Assembly (NCBI RefSeq): GCF_947077775.1
Contig: NZ_CAMTTE010000001.1
Coordinates: 868,001 to 932,000, forward strand
From: Salinibacter pepae
Lineage (GTDB): Bacteria > Bacteroidota > Rhodothermia > Rhodothermales > Salinibacteraceae
DNA length: 64,000 nucleotides
Direction: 5' to 3'
Shown here: positions 43,782 through 53,813 of the stretch, one piece after another
How positions within the stretch are numbered: the first letter of the stretch is position 1
How the letters are laid out: each line of letters begins with the position of its first letter
Translations under genes and position numbers: made by a program
The notes under the pieces: generated by a model
Database searches by the model: none
Told to the model about the DNA's origin: nothing
The model's input: only the letters and a program-made list of their open reading frames with translations

Positions 43782-44174
43782 TTATCGGTTTTGCAGGGCC
43801 GCCTCCAGGTCCGCGTCGAGGCTGAACACAAAAACGCGCTCGCCGGTCCGGGCGCTGATGTCGGTGTGCATGCTCACGACGTCGATTCCGGTCTCGTCCG
43901 CCACGAGGCCGGACAGGTCCTCGCTGGAGCTTTCAATCAGGCGGGTGCGCATCTTCTTGATGAGCTCGACCCCTCCGTTCTCGTGGCTCAACTGGCGCTC
44001 CGCGGGACTCAGAATGCCCTGCAGCTTGACGACGACCAGGTTCTCGACGACAAAGGACTTCGCCTGCTTCGGCCCTCGGCCCAGATAATCCCGCTCGAAC
44101 TGCGTAATGGCCTCGGTGACCGCGGCCTCGATTTGGCCTTTCGTTTTGTCGGACGGAACGGACGAATGCGCCAT
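43782..44174 (-). CDS. DUF2294 family protein
   Basis: A 130-residue cytosolic protein of the DUF2294 type: GQIEAAVTEAITQFERDYLGRGPKQAKSFVVENLVVVKLQGILSPAE, then VISSM-like C-terminal strands (GIDVVSMHTDISARTGERVFVFSLD). Relatives are found in Bacillus (YbcI) close to a DUF2309/NuoL-type carbon-uptake locus, the same neighbourhood as here. The biochemical role is unknown; regulation or partner binding for the Dab pump is a reasonable inference. The ATG at 44174 gives the family N-terminus. A longer in-frame reading upstream is Arg/Gly-rich and not protein-like. Confidence 0.85.
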   Translation of the reverse strand: MAHSSVPSDKTKGQIEAAVTEAITQFERDYLGRGPKQAKSFVVENLVVVKLQGILSPAERQLSHENGGVELIKKMRTRLIESSSEDLSGLVADETGIDVVSMHTDISARTGERVFVFSLDADLEAALQNR

Positions 44175-44284
44175 CGGACCGGGCGCCAGCGATGGAACGG
44201 AGCACGACGGTATTTCACCGAAAGGATACGGGCTGCCCGTGAGTTTGTCCAGCCTGGGCGCGGTCCGGATGCCCTCGGGGCGGT

Positions 44285-45055
44285 CTATTCGTCCGGTGGG
44301 GGCGCCGGAATCGGATCGGTGGCCCGCAAAAACGAGACGAGAACAGGCTGCGGGACGTCGGTTTCCGACAGGTCGAATCGCAGCAGCGCGCTGTCGCGGC
44401 GGTCGTCGACGGCCGTGAGGACGGGCGGCACCGGGTGAAGCCCCTGTGCGGCGGCCGGATCCACCCACATCACCATCTGCCCCCCGTTCCGGACCTCCAC
44501 CCGGCCCACGCGATCCCATCCCACGCGGAGGACAGTCCGGCCGTCGGCCCGCATCCGGACGCGCTGGGCGTCGAGGCGAACGGAGATGTCCGTGGCCTCG
44601 TCCGGAAAGTGGCGGGCCACGAGGGCCGTGACGAGGCCCGCCACGAGCGCCCCGCCGCCGACGGCCAACGAGAGGGTCCACACGTCGGCGGCCCACACGC
44701 CCAGGGCCTCGAGCACGAAGAACACCCCGACCGCGGCGAGGCCGGCGAAGACCCGCCAGAGGTACCCCCCACAGCCCGCCGGGGCCTGCTGCGTGATCCG
44801 GAGCACCTCCGGCACCCGTGGCGACTTTCGGGCGCGGTCGTAGGACTTGCGACGCTCCGGGTCGCCCAGCACCTGATACGCCTCCTTGATCGTGCGGAAC
44901 CGCTCGGCGGCCTTCGGGTCGTCCGGGTTCTGGTCCGGGTGCGTCTCTCGCGCCTTTTTCCGGTACGCCGCACGAATCTCGTCGGCCGAGGCCGAGGGCC
45001 GCACCCCGAGCCGCGCGTAGTGGTCGGGCGGCGATGCGTCGTCGGAGCGGGGCAT
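44285..45055 (-). CDS. J-domain membrane protein
   Basis: A 256-residue protein. The N-terminal J domain (residues 11-75) has the essential HPD tripeptide at 39-41, so it should stimulate the ATPase of a DnaK-type chaperone. Two membrane helices follow (around 100-117 and 125-145), and the C-terminal 100 residues are a beta-rich, PH-like cytosolic part ([27 protein letters not shown]). No Gly/Phe or zinc-finger domain is present, so it is a specialised, membrane-tethered co-chaperone rather than DnaJ itself. Its start lies 9 bases after the crtI stop, suggesting coupled translation with the carotenoid gene. Confidence 0.87.
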   Translation of the reverse strand: MPRSDDASPPDHYARLGVRPSASADEIRAAYRKKARETHPDQNPDDPKAAERFRTIKEAYQVLGDPERRKSYDRARKSPRVPEVLRITQQAPAGCGGYLWRVFAGLAAVGVFFVLEALGVWAADVWTLSLAVGGGALVAGLVTALVARHFPDEATDISVRLDAQRVRMRADGRTVLRVGWDRVGRVEVRNGGQMVMWVDPAAAQGLHPVPPVLTAVDDRRDSALLRFDLSETDVPQPVLVSFLRATDPIPAPPPDE

Positions 45056-45064
45056 GGGACCACG

Positions 45065-46675
45065 TTACGCGACCGGCTCCGGGTGTGCTCCGGCGCCGTT
45101 CTGCGGAACAGACACATCGAACGCGTCCGGGGCCGGCACGATCGTGTCCAGCACGCGGGCCGACGAGAGCACGCCCGGCAGGCCGGCCCCCGGATGGGTG
45201 CCGGCACCGGCGAAGTAGAGGTGGTCCACGTCCTCGCTCTGGTTGTGGGGCCGGAACCAGGCACTCTGGGTGAGCTTCGGCTCCACGCTAAACGCCGCCC
45301 CCTTGAGCGACTTGTAGTCCGTCTTAAATTCGCGGGGCGTGAGCATGCGGCTCGTGACGAGGTGCTCCCCGAGGTCCGGCAGCACCGTGTCGGCGAGGTA
45401 CTCCTCCACGGCCTGCCGGTACGGCTCGGCCTGCTGGCGCCAGTCCACCCCGCTCTCCAGGTGCGGCACCGGCGACAGGACGTAAAACGCGTCGTGTCCG
45501 TCGGGCGCCATCGACGGGTCTGTCTTCGTGGGGCGGTGCAGGTAGAGACTGAAGTCGTCGGCCAGCTCCTTGTGGTCGAAGATGTCGTCCAGCAGCCCCT
45601 TGTACCGCGGCCCCAGCAGGATGGAGTGGTGCTCCACGTCCTCGTAGGTGCGGTCCGTCCCGAAGTACCAGACAAACAGGCTCATCGAGTAGTCCATGTC
45701 CTCCACCTTGCGGTCCGTCCACGTGTCGCGGTGCTCGGGCGCCACGAGGTGCCGGTAGGTCCAGCCCACGTCGGCGTTGGAGACCACGAGGTCGGCGGGT
45801 ATTTCCTCGCCCGAGGAGAGGCGCACCCCGCTGGCCGTCTCGTCCTCCACCAGAATCTGATCGACCTCCGCGCCGTAGCGCTGCGTGACGTCGAGGTCCG
45901 CAAGGAGGTCCGACAGGCCCTGCACGAGCGAGCCGGTGCCGCCCATGGCGTACCACACGCCCCACTTGCGCTCCAGATGGGCGATGAGCGTGTAGATGGA
46001 GGTCGTGCTGAACGGGTTTCCCCCCACCAGCAGCGGGTGGAAGGACAGCACCTTCCGAATCTTGGGGTGGGAGATGTACTTGGAGACGAGGCTGTGCACC
46101 GTGCGGTGGCTCTCCAGCTTCATCATCGCCGGCACGATGCGGAGCATGTCCGTCACGTTGTCGAACGGCACGTGGCCGAGCTCCTCGAAGCCGACCTCGA
46201 AGATCTCTTCGCTTTTTTCCAGAAAGCGCCGGTACCCGTCCACGTCCTCCGGCGCGAAGCGGCGAATTTCCTCCACCATTTCTTCGGTGTCGCCCGTGTA
46301 GTTGAAGGCGGTCCCGTCGTCGAAGCGGATGCGGTAGAACGGGTCGACGGGCACGAGCTCCACGTCGTCCTCCAGGTCGCGCCCGCAGAGGGACCAGAGC
46401 TCCTCGAACAGAAACGGCGCGGTGATGACGGTGGGCCCGGCGTCGAACGTAAAGCCGTCCTGCTCGAAGACGCGCGCCCGGCCGCCGGGCTGGTCGAGGC
46501 GGTCGAGAAGCGTCACCCGAAAGCCACGCGCCCGCAGCCGGACGGCGGACGCGAGCCCGCCCATCCCGGCCCCAACGACGACGGCGTGGGGCGCGTCGGG
46601 CCCGGCCGGGGCCGGTTCGGTGCGCGTGTTGAGGGTGGCGTCGTCGCGGTGGGCGAGGCGGGTGAGCCAACTCAT
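45065..46675 (-). CDS. crtI: Phytoene desaturase
   Basis: A 536-residue FAD-dependent CrtI-type desaturase that converts phytoene to lycopene, the backbone of red halophile carotenoids. The dinucleotide motif is VVVGAGMGGLASAVRLRARG (residues 33-52), followed by DQPGGRARVFEQDGFTFDAGPTVIT. The C-terminal signature LYFAGAGTHPGAGLPGVLSSA is typical of the family. A 30-residue N-terminal extension precedes the FAD motif. It is the first gene of a run on the minus strand and overlaps the promoter region of none of its neighbours. Other carotenoid genes are not in the window. Confidence 0.95.
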   Translation of the reverse strand: MSWLTRLAHRDDATLNTRTEPAPAGPDAPHAVVVGAGMGGLASAVRLRARGFRVTLLDRLDQPGGRARVFEQDGFTFDAGPTVITAPFLFEELWSLCGRDLEDDVELVPVDPFYRIRFDDGTAFNYTGDTEEMVEEIRRFAPEDVDGYRRFLEKSEEIFEVGFEELGHVPFDNVTDMLRIVPAMMKLESHRTVHSLVSKYISHPKIRKVLSFHPLLVGGNPFSTTSIYTLIAHLERKWGVWYAMGGTGSLVQGLSDLLADLDVTQRYGAEVDQILVEDETASGVRLSSGEEIPADLVVSNADVGWTYRHLVAPEHRDTWTDRKVEDMDYSMSLFVWYFGTDRTYEDVEHHSILLGPRYKGLLDDIFDHKELADDFSLYLHRPTKTDPSMAPDGHDAFYVLSPVPHLESGVDWRQQAEPYRQAVEEYLADTVLPDLGEHLVTSRMLTPREFKTDYKSLKGAAFSVEPKLTQSAWFRPHNQSEDVDHLYFAGAGTHPGAGLPGVLSSARVLDTIVPAPDAFDVSVPQNGAGAHPEPVA

Positions 46676-46813
46676 GCGTCTGGATCGGCGGGGTGATGAA
46701 GATACGGACGAACCGAACGGCGCCGTGGCAGAGGGAGTTCGCCGGCCATCACCACGGTTTGGTTACGTGTGCGTCGCCGTGGCGACGCCGGCACAATGCG
46801 GACGGGGCCACAA

Positions 46814-47617
46814 CTACCGCACGACGGTAATGCGACGCGTCCGGGTGTCGCCCTCCGACCGCAGCCGCAGGAAATAGGCCCCGCTGGCCAGTCCCGACAG
46901 GTCGGCCTGGACTTCGTGGCGGCCTTTCACCCTTCCGCTCCCGAAGGTCCAGACGACCCGCCCCAACATGTCGTATAGCTTCAATTTGACTGTTTGGCGC
47001 TCGGGCGTCGCGAAGCGGATGCGCACCGCGTCCCGCACCGGATTGGGGGATGGCGCCGCGAGGCGAAGGGCCTGCACGCGAGGCGCCTCGTTCGGCGATG
47101 GGGGGCCGAGGCGCAGCGTGCGCAGGACATAGATCGCGTCGTCCTCGTAGCGCCCGTCGTCGCGGCAAAAGGCCCGGAGCGCCTTTCCGACCCGCGTGCA
47201 CGCCACGAACGTTGCGGTTCCGTCCCGGTGCTGCTCCCCACGAGCGCCGTACAGCCGGAGGCGAAACGAACTCTCGTCGCTCAACCCCTCCCCCTCGAAG
47301 GGGCCCCGTCCCGCCACCGCCATCGCCGTCTGTTGGGCCTGTCGCCACGACTCGGCCCCGACGCACGTATCATCCGGTGAGAGAACGGCGAGGGAGTCGG
47401 GACTAAAGAAGGGCGCGGCGTCCCCCTCAACGGAGACGGTATCGGGAATGAGAACGGTCGCATTGTCGATCGCCGTGACGCAGGAGGCGGGCTGTGCCCG
47501 GCCCCGCCCGCACGCAAGCAGAAGCAGGCCCACCGCGAGGAAAATGGAAACGATGCCCGTGTTTGAGGCACGCCGACGCGCCGGGGGCAGACTAGCAGAC
47601 GGGGGGCTCGGGGTCAT
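46814..47617 (-). CDS. Secreted protein with T9SS type A sorting domain
   Basis: A 267-residue exported protein. The N-terminal segment has basic residues, a hydrophobic helix (IVSIFLAVGLLLLAC) and a cleavage region RAQPAS. The middle (50-185) has no recognised domain but includes cysteines in SCVTAID, DDTCVG, ACTRVG and AFCRDD that could form disulfides. The last 80 residues, from PSPNPVRDAVRIRF to RRITVVR, match the C-terminal sorting domain of the type IX secretion system, as in the subtilase encoded at 15,008-19,246. It is probably delivered to the cell surface. The function of the middle part is unknown. Confidence 0.8.
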   Translation of the reverse strand: MTPSPPSASLPPARRRASNTGIVSIFLAVGLLLLACGRGRAQPASCVTAIDNATVLIPDTVSVEGDAAPFFSPDSLAVLSPDDTCVGAESWRQAQQTAMAVAGRGPFEGEGLSDESSFRLRLYGARGEQHRDGTATFVACTRVGKALRAFCRDDGRYEDDAIYVLRTLRLGPPSPNEAPRVQALRLAAPSPNPVRDAVRIRFATPERQTVKLKLYDMLGRVVWTFGSGRVKGRHEVQADLSGLASGAYFLRLRSEGDTRTRRITVVR

Positions 47618-47843
47618 CGAAACGCCCTGATCGGGGGGTCTGGAGACATCCCCCTCGGCGAAAATACGCGGAGGGGTTGGGGGACGGTCGGTGTGGGTAG
47701 GCGCAGTCGCCCGCTAACGGGCGCTTGGGGGTCGGCCTGCGGATCCTTGGGGCTTGTGCGTTGGCAGTCCCCCCGCCTTGGTCGATCGGAGAGGGTGAAG
47801 TCCGGTCGGCTCCTCCTCGTCGAGTCGGCACGCATTGTTTGTG
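47618..47843. other. Short intergenic region
   Basis: About 225 bases between two minus-strand genes. The half nearest 47,618 should hold the promoter of the secreted protein. A GCCCGCTAACGGGC palindrome at about 47,708-47,721 could be part of the end of the kinase transcript, but no T-tract follows. Confidence 0.4.
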
Positions 47844-50669
47844 TCACGCCGCGGCTTCCTCGGTGGTGTGGAGGGCCTCCTGCAGGGCGGCTTCGAGCTT
47901 CTCCGCGGTAAAAGGCTTGGCGAGAAAGGTCTGTGCCCCGGCGTCGAGGGCCTCTTCGGTCCGCCCGTCGGCCACCCCGCTCGCGGCCACAATGGGCAGG
48001 TCCGGGTGTCGCTCCTGGAGCCGCCGGATCAGGTCCAGCCCGCTCATCTCCGGCATGCGGAGGTCCGTGATGACGAGGTCAATCGCCTCCTTCTCCATTA
48101 CCCGCAGGGCCGCCGCCGCGTCGAGGGCCGTGCGGACCTCGTACCCGGCCGCCTCCAGCGTCTGCTGGGCCGACTCCAGCACGAACTCCTCGTCGTCCAC
48201 CACCAGCACCTGCGTTCCCTCCCCGTCGAACGACGGGCGCTCGTGCCCCGCCTCCCCGTTGGTCGCGGACGGGGCCTCCACGGTCGCCTCCTCGTCGGCG
48301 GCGGGCAGATAGATCCAGAAGGTCGTGCCCACCCCCTCCTCGCTCTCCACGTCCATGAACCCGTCGTGGCTCTGGATGATGCTGTAGGCGGTGGACAGGC
48401 CCAGGCCGGTGCCCTCGCCCTCCTCCTTCGTCGTAAAGAAGGGCTCGAAGATCTTGTCGGCCACGTCGTCGGGCATGCCGGTGCCGGTGTCGCGCACCTC
48501 AATGCAGACGTAGCCGCCCGGCTCCGCCTCGATGTTGCGACGGGCCTCTCGTTCGGTGAAGTCGACGTTGCGGGCCTCAACGGTGAGCGTGCCGCCGTCG
48601 GGCATGGCGTCCCGCGCGTTGACGCACAGGTTCATGAGCACCTGCTGGATCTGCGTCGCGTCCCCCACGACCGGGCGCAGGTCCGCGTCGGTCTGAATTT
48701 GCACCTCCACGTCCTCCGGGAAGGTCTCCGTCGTCATTTCCTCCACCTCCTCGACGATCAGTTCCGGCTGGAGGGCCACCCGCTCGCCCTCCACCCCGCG
48801 GGCAAAGGCCAGCACCTGCTCCACCATGTCGGAGCCGCGCTCGGCACTCTTCTGAATCATCGAGAGCGTCTGGTCCACCTTGTCGTCGGTGTCGTCCACG
48901 CGGCGCTTGAGCACCTTCACGCCGAGGGTGATGGGCACCAGCAGGTTGCCCAGGTCGTGCGCGATTCCGCCCACGAGCCGCCCGAGGCTTTCCATGCGCT
49001 GAGACCGGAGGAATTGCGACTCCAGACGCTTCCGCTCGGTGATGTCGGTATTGATGACGAGCACGTGCTTCGGCTTCCCCGTGCTGTCGCGCACGAGGGA
49101 CCACCGGCTCTCGACGATGCGCTCCTCGTCGTCCTTCGTGCGCATGTGAAGCTCGCCCGTCCATTCGCCCTCCGCCATCATCGTCTCGTGGCACTGCTGG
49201 AGCGTGTCCTCCTCGTTGGGGGCGTAGAGGCAGTCGTGCGCCTGTGCGCCCAGGACCTCCTCCTTCGACCAGCCGGTGAGGCGCTCGGCGCTCTTGTTCC
49301 AGTAGACGATCCGTCCGTCCAGGTCGTGGGCCAGAATCGCGTCGCGGGCCTTGTCGAGGAGCTGGGCCTGTTCGCGGATTTGCCGTTCGGCCTCCTTGCG
49401 GTCGGTGATGTCGCGGTAGGTGACGGCCACGCCGTTTTCCACCTTGACGGCCATCACCTGAAACCAGACGTCCTGCCCGTCGGTGTCGTAGTGGACTTCC
49501 ATCTCGGCCGGCTCGCCGGTCTCGACGACCTCGCAGTACGTGTCGAACAGGCCCTTGTCCTCCTGCCGGGGCATGTCCTCCCGCAATCGCATGCCGACAA
49601 TGTCCTCGGCCGTGCTCTCGAAGAGCTTCTCCGCCTGCGGGTTGACCAGCACACACTCAAAGTCGGCGATGGCGTCGCCCGCGTTCCGGAGGGCCGAGAA
49701 GACAATGATCCCGTCGAGCGAGCTGCTGAGGACGCTCGACAGAAGGTCGCGCGAGGTTTGGAGGGCCTCCTCCTTCAGCCGCTCGTCGGTGATGTCGTCG
49801 AACGAAACGAGAACAGCGTACGGGGCCTCCTGGCCGCTTCGGAACAGCGGCTGGGCGTTGACCCGGATCCATCGCGGCGGCGCATCGGGGGGGTACACGC
49901 CCATCACCTCCTCCTGGACCGGCTCCCGCTCGACGTAGGCGCGCCAGAACGGAAACTCGACGTTGGGGAGCGGGCTGCCGTCCTCCCGCAGGCCGTTCCA
50001 GATGTCGTCGTCGAACCGGCTGCCGATAATCTCGTCGAGGGGGCGGCCCAGGATGTTCTGGGCGGCCTCGTTCCCGTCCCGGAACACGCCGGTGTCGTCC
50101 ATGAGGAGCACCCCCTCACTGATCGTGCCGACGAGCTTGTCGAAGCGGTGGTCCACCTGGCGCCGCAGGCCCTTGGCGTGCCGCTCCTCGGTGCGGTCGA
50201 TGACGGAGAGGAGCACGCCCCGCTCCGACCCGTTTTTGGTCTGCCACGGCCGCACCTCCCAGTCCACCCGATACGTGGGCCCGTCCGGCTGGGAGAGCCG
50301 TTGCCCGTAGCCGCGCCGGCTGCCCTTCTCCTCAAGGCTGCGCAGAAACGCGGTCCGCCACTCGTCGTCCGGGTCGGCAAACACCTCGAAGAACGTCCGC
50401 TGGTCCGTCGGGGCGGGAAGGGCCTCGCGGGGGGACAGCGCCGGGCCGGTGGACTCGATGCGGTCGAGGGCGATGGGGGTGCGGGTTTCGTCGCCCTCGT
50501 TCTGGAAGACCTCCAGCCACGCCCGGCTGTGCGTGACGATGCGCCAGTCGTCGTCGAGCATGGCGACCGGGGCCGGCGTCGCCTCCACGAATTCCTTCAG
50601 CGCACCGGGCCGCTCAACAAGGGGACCTGTGGAGCACTGCTCCACGTCGGACGGAGAATCAGGGGGCAT
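47844..50669 (-). CDS. Hybrid histidine kinase with four PAS domains and receiver
   Basis: A 941-residue soluble kinase with no membrane segment. Four PAS/PAC units occupy about residues 25-560, each ending in IDRTEER, DITDERL, DITDRKE or DITERKR. The HisKA-type acceptor lies in [14 protein letters not shown], where the usual HDFNN is HDLGN, and the HATPase domain has [19 protein letters not shown] and GTGLGLSTA. The C-terminal receiver (about 815-935) has the acidic DDEE, the phospho-acceptor Asp in VITDLRMP and the Lys in FLAKPF. Phosphate probably passes from His to this Asp and on to an unidentified partner. The signal is unknown. It lies 108 bases downstream of aroC. Confidence 0.93.
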   Translation of the reverse strand: MPPDSPSDVEQCSTGPLVERPGALKEFVEATPAPVAMLDDDWRIVTHSRAWLEVFQNEGDETRTPIALDRIESTGPALSPREALPAPTDQRTFFEVFADPDDEWRTAFLRSLEEKGSRRGYGQRLSQPDGPTYRVDWEVRPWQTKNGSERGVLLSVIDRTEERHAKGLRRQVDHRFDKLVGTISEGVLLMDDTGVFRDGNEAAQNILGRPLDEIIGSRFDDDIWNGLREDGSPLPNVEFPFWRAYVEREPVQEEVMGVYPPDAPPRWIRVNAQPLFRSGQEAPYAVLVSFDDITDERLKEEALQTSRDLLSSVLSSSLDGIIVFSALRNAGDAIADFECVLVNPQAEKLFESTAEDIVGMRLREDMPRQEDKGLFDTYCEVVETGEPAEMEVHYDTDGQDVWFQVMAVKVENGVAVTYRDITDRKEAERQIREQAQLLDKARDAILAHDLDGRIVYWNKSAERLTGWSKEEVLGAQAHDCLYAPNEEDTLQQCHETMMAEGEWTGELHMRTKDDEERIVESRWSLVRDSTGKPKHVLVINTDITERKRLESQFLRSQRMESLGRLVGGIAHDLGNLLVPITLGVKVLKRRVDDTDDKVDQTLSMIQKSAERGSDMVEQVLAFARGVEGERVALQPELIVEEVEEMTTETFPEDVEVQIQTDADLRPVVGDATQIQQVLMNLCVNARDAMPDGGTLTVEARNVDFTEREARRNIEAEPGGYVCIEVRDTGTGMPDDVADKIFEPFFTTKEEGEGTGLGLSTAYSIIQSHDGFMDVESEEGVGTTFWIYLPAADEEATVEAPSATNGEAGHERPSFDGEGTQVLVVDDEEFVLESAQQTLEAAGYEVRTALDAAAALRVMEKEAIDLVITDLRMPEMSGLDLIRRLQERHPDLPIVAASGVADGRTEEALDAGAQTFLAKPFTAEKLEAALQEALHTTEEAAA

Positions 50670-50777
50670 GGGCGACCTTATCTCGCAATGTCTGCGTCTT
50701 GGTGGGCGGTTCTCTACTCACTCCCGTGATTCGGTGTTCGGCCGCATCGCCGCAGGCGGGCCGTCCACGGCCCGGTT

Positions 50778-51992
50778 CTACTCGTTCGGGGCCGCGCGGT
50801 CGGCCTCAACGTGGCGCCGGATCGCGGGCACGGAGTCGCCCCCGTACTTCCGCAGGAACGCGTTGGCCACGGTGTAGGCGACGGTGGCCTCGGCCACGGT
50901 GGACGCGGCCGGCACGCTCGTGATGTCGCTCCGCTCGTAGCGGGTCGGCTCGGGCTCGCCCGTCGCCGTGTCGACCGAGTCGAGCGGCTTGATGAGGGTG
51001 GGGATCGGTTTCATGTAGCCCCGCACGACGAGCGGCATGCCGGTGGTTGTGCCCCCTTCCGTGCCGCCCGCGTGGTTGGTGCGGCGGGGGTAGGCCTGCG
51101 CGCCGTCCTCGCGGGGCTCGATGGGATCGTGCACCTGCGAGCCGGGACGGTGGGCGTTGAAGAAGCCGTCGCCGACCTCGGCGGCCTTCTGGGCCTGGAT
51201 CGAGCAGATGGCCTGCACGAGCTGGCCGTCGAGGCGCCGGTCCCAGTGAACGTACGACCCGAGGCCGGGCGGCACGCCGGTCACGACCACCTCGTAGACG
51301 CCCCCGAGCGAATCGCGGTCCTTCTTCGTCTGGTCGATGTGCTCCACGCAGCGCTCCGTCATGCCGTCGTCGATCATGCGCGTGGCGCTCTCGTCGGCCG
51401 TCTCGTAAAGGGCACTCGCCCCGCCGCCCTCCTCGAGGAGCGCGTTGCGACGATCGGCCCACTCCTCGGGCTCGTCGAACCCCACGTCCCCGATGCGCAC
51501 CACGTGGCTGCCCACCTCGATGCCGAACTCGTTCAGTAGGCGCCGCGCCACCGAGCAGCAGGCCACCCGCATGGCCGTCTCGCGGGCGCTCGACCGGTCG
51601 ATCACGGGCCGCATGTCGTCGTGCTCGTACTTCTGCTTGCCCGCCAGGTCGGCGTGGCCGGGCCGGGGCATCGTCACCTTCTCCATGTCCTCCGGCGGCT
51701 CGCCCTCGATGGCCATCTTCTCGGGCCAGCCGGCCTTGTCCTTCTCGTAGGCCCCGTTGTCGATGCGGAAGGAGATGGGACTCCCGAGCGTCTGGCCGAA
51801 GCGCACGCCCGAGTAGATGTGCACCGTGTCGTTCTCGATTTTCGACCGCCCCCCGCGCCCATAGCCGAGCCAGCGCCGGGCCAGGTGCTCGTTGATGTCG
51901 TCGGGCGTAAGCGGCAGTTGGGCCGGGGCGCCCTCGAGAACGCCGATGATGGCCTCGCCGTGCGACTCGCCGGCGGTCAGGTATCGGAGCAT
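50778..51992 (-). CDS. aroC: Chorismate synthase
   Basis: A 404-residue enzyme of the shikimate pathway that turns EPSP into chorismate with reduced FMN. Signature stretches are MLRYLTAGESHG at the start, RPGHADLAGKQKYEHDD, RSSARETAMRVACCSVARRLL and GGTEGGTTTGMPLVVRGYMKPIPTL near the C-terminus. Start 51992 (MLRYLTAG) matches the conserved family N-terminus; an ATG six codons upstream (52010) is an alternative. It follows the htrA gene by 80 bases on the same strand. No other shikimate gene is in the window. Confidence 0.96.
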   Translation of the reverse strand: MLRYLTAGESHGEAIIGVLEGAPAQLPLTPDDINEHLARRWLGYGRGGRSKIENDTVHIYSGVRFGQTLGSPISFRIDNGAYEKDKAGWPEKMAIEGEPPEDMEKVTMPRPGHADLAGKQKYEHDDMRPVIDRSSARETAMRVACCSVARRLLNEFGIEVGSHVVRIGDVGFDEPEEWADRRNALLEEGGGASALYETADESATRMIDDGMTERCVEHIDQTKKDRDSLGGVYEVVVTGVPPGLGSYVHWDRRLDGQLVQAICSIQAQKAAEVGDGFFNAHRPGSQVHDPIEPREDGAQAYPRRTNHAGGTEGGTTTGMPLVVRGYMKPIPTLIKPLDSVDTATGEPEPTRYERSDITSVPAASTVAEATVAYTVANAFLRKYGGDSVPAIRRHVEADRAAPNE

Positions 51993-52072
51993 ACTGTGGT
52001 CGTTAAACATCGGAATGAGAATAGGGGACAGAACGAGAACGCGCCCGTCTGGGGGAGGGCGCTCCAAACGTG

Positions 52073-53617
52073 CTACTCAATCTCGTAGAAGGCCGGCGTG
52101 CCGTCGCGGCGCTGCACCTCCACGAGCACCGGCCCGCTGGCCGCCGACAGATGCTGGACGACATCGGCGGGGGACTCAATGCGGGCGTCGTCGAGGCGGG
52201 TCATCACCACGTTGCGGGGCAGGCCGGCGGCCGCCGCCCGTCCGCCGCTTTCCACGTACGCGACGTACGCCCCGGCCTCCGCGTCGAAGACGGAGGCCTC
52301 CGTGTCCGTCAGTGGACGCAGTCCGACGTCCCATCCGTCCACCTCGGTTACGGCCGCGTCCGCCCCTCCGTCGTCGGGCGGCTGGTATTCCGGCGGATCT
52401 GAATTGGGGCTCCCCCCCGACTGAAGGTCGCTCAGCCACTCCTGATACACCGGCGTGTCCTCGCCCATCAGCTCCACACCGAACGTGCGTGCCGTCCCGT
52501 CCCGCCACACCTCCACCGCGACCGTGTCGCCGGGGCGCTGGCGGGCAATCAGGCTCTGAAGGTCGTTGGGCGCGTTCACCGGCTCCCCCATGATGGAGGT
52601 CACCACGTCGCCCCCCTCCAGGCCGGCCCGGTCCGCCGCACTTCCCGACTGCACCTCCTCCAGGTACACCCCGCGGATGTCGCGCAGGCCGATCTCCTCG
52701 GCCCGGTCCGCGTCCACCGGCAGAATGCTGACGCCCAGGTACCCGCGTCGCACCTCGCCGTACGCGATGAGGTCGGTGACCACCCGCTCCACGAGGGCCG
52801 ACGGAATCGCGAAGCCGTAGCCCTCCGTCCGCCGGCTCCGGCTGGCGATGGCGGTGTTGATGCCCACGAGCTCCCCCTTCAGGTTGACGAGGGCCCCGCC
52901 CGAGTTGCCCGGGTTGATGGCCGCGTCGGTCTGAATGAAATTCTCGATCCGGAACTGGTCCTCGATGATTCGCAACTGGCGGCCCAGCGCGCTTACAATT
53001 CCGGCCGTGACGGTCGAGGTGAGTTGGAGGGGATTGCCGACCGCCACCACCCAGTCGCCCACCTGCACCTGGTCCGAGTTGCCGAACGGCACCACCGAAA
53101 AGTCCTCCCCGCCCACCTTGATCACCGCAAGGTCGGTGGACGCGTCCGTGCCCACCACTCGGGCCTCGAACTGGCGCTTGTCGGTCAGTCGCACCTGGAT
53201 GCGCTCCGCCCCCTCCACCACGTGACTGTTCGTCACGATGTAGCCCTCCGGACTGATCACCACCCCGCTTCCAAGGTTCTGTGCCGGCTGCCCGAGGGGA
53301 TTCTCCCCGCTCCCCTCCGCGCTGGACGCGACCCGGATGGAGACCACCCCCTCGGTCACCTCCTCAGCAACGTCCCGAAAGAGCCGGTTGAGGGCCGCGG
53401 GCGGCGGCCCGTCCGTCTGCCAGTCGCGCGGGACCGAGGCCGTCCGGGTGGTGCCGGCCTCCTCCACCGTCCCCGCACGCTCCACGATGCGGGCCACCGG
53501 GGCCGTGTCCGACTCCTCCTCGGCCAGCAACATCACGAGGACCCCGGCCAGCAGGCCCACCAGCAGCAGCCCGATTCCGGCAAGCAGTCGTGCGGGACGT
53601 CCCGAAGACGAGGCCAT
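52073..53617 (-). CDS. HtrA/DegP-type periplasmic serine protease
   Basis: A 514-residue protease anchored by an N-terminal helix (LLAGIGLLLVGLLAGVLVML). The trypsin-like domain has His132 (TNSHVVEG), Asp162 (STDLAVIKV) and Ser239 (NPGNSGGALV). Two PDZ regions follow: RRGYLGVSILPVD with GSAADRAGLEGGDVVTS, and a second near the C-terminus (VESGGRAAAAGLPRN). It degrades or refolds damaged envelope proteins under heat or salt stress. The ATG at 53617 was chosen because it precedes the membrane anchor directly; the longer reading adds a hydrophobic stretch with no sense. It lies between the propeller kinase and aroC on the same strand. Confidence 0.94.
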   Translation of the reverse strand: MASSSGRPARLLAGIGLLLVGLLAGVLVMLLAEEESDTAPVARIVERAGTVEEAGTTRTASVPRDWQTDGPPPAALNRLFRDVAEEVTEGVVSIRVASSAEGSGENPLGQPAQNLGSGVVISPEGYIVTNSHVVEGAERIQVRLTDKRQFEARVVGTDASTDLAVIKVGGEDFSVVPFGNSDQVQVGDWVVAVGNPLQLTSTVTAGIVSALGRQLRIIEDQFRIENFIQTDAAINPGNSGGALVNLKGELVGINTAIASRSRRTEGYGFAIPSALVERVVTDLIAYGEVRRGYLGVSILPVDADRAEEIGLRDIRGVYLEEVQSGSAADRAGLEGGDVVTSIMGEPVNAPNDLQSLIARQRPGDTVAVEVWRDGTARTFGVELMGEDTPVYQEWLSDLQSGGSPNSDPPEYQPPDDGGADAAVTEVDGWDVGLRPLTDTEASVFDAEAGAYVAYVESGGRAAAAGLPRNVVMTRLDDARIESPADVVQHLSAASGPVLVEVQRRDGTPAFYEIE

Positions 53618-53813
53618 GGAGGAGGCACGAGGAGTGAAGAAGATCGGGATGAAAAGCCCACCTTGCGCGGGCAAAATTGTTTCCCCTCACTCGCCCGAAT
53701 GCCCCCTACACGCCGTCTCAACGCCGCTTCGGGTGTAAAGCGACTGCGACGATTTCCGCATCGCCCCCATCGACGGCCCTCCTCGTCCCGCCGGGTGCGG
53801 ATCCCGCTGCCCC

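Noticed and set aside
44175-44696. Upstream extension of the DUF2294 gene
   Set aside because: The added residues are Gly/Arg-rich and overlap the J-domain gene; the family N-terminus starts at 44174.
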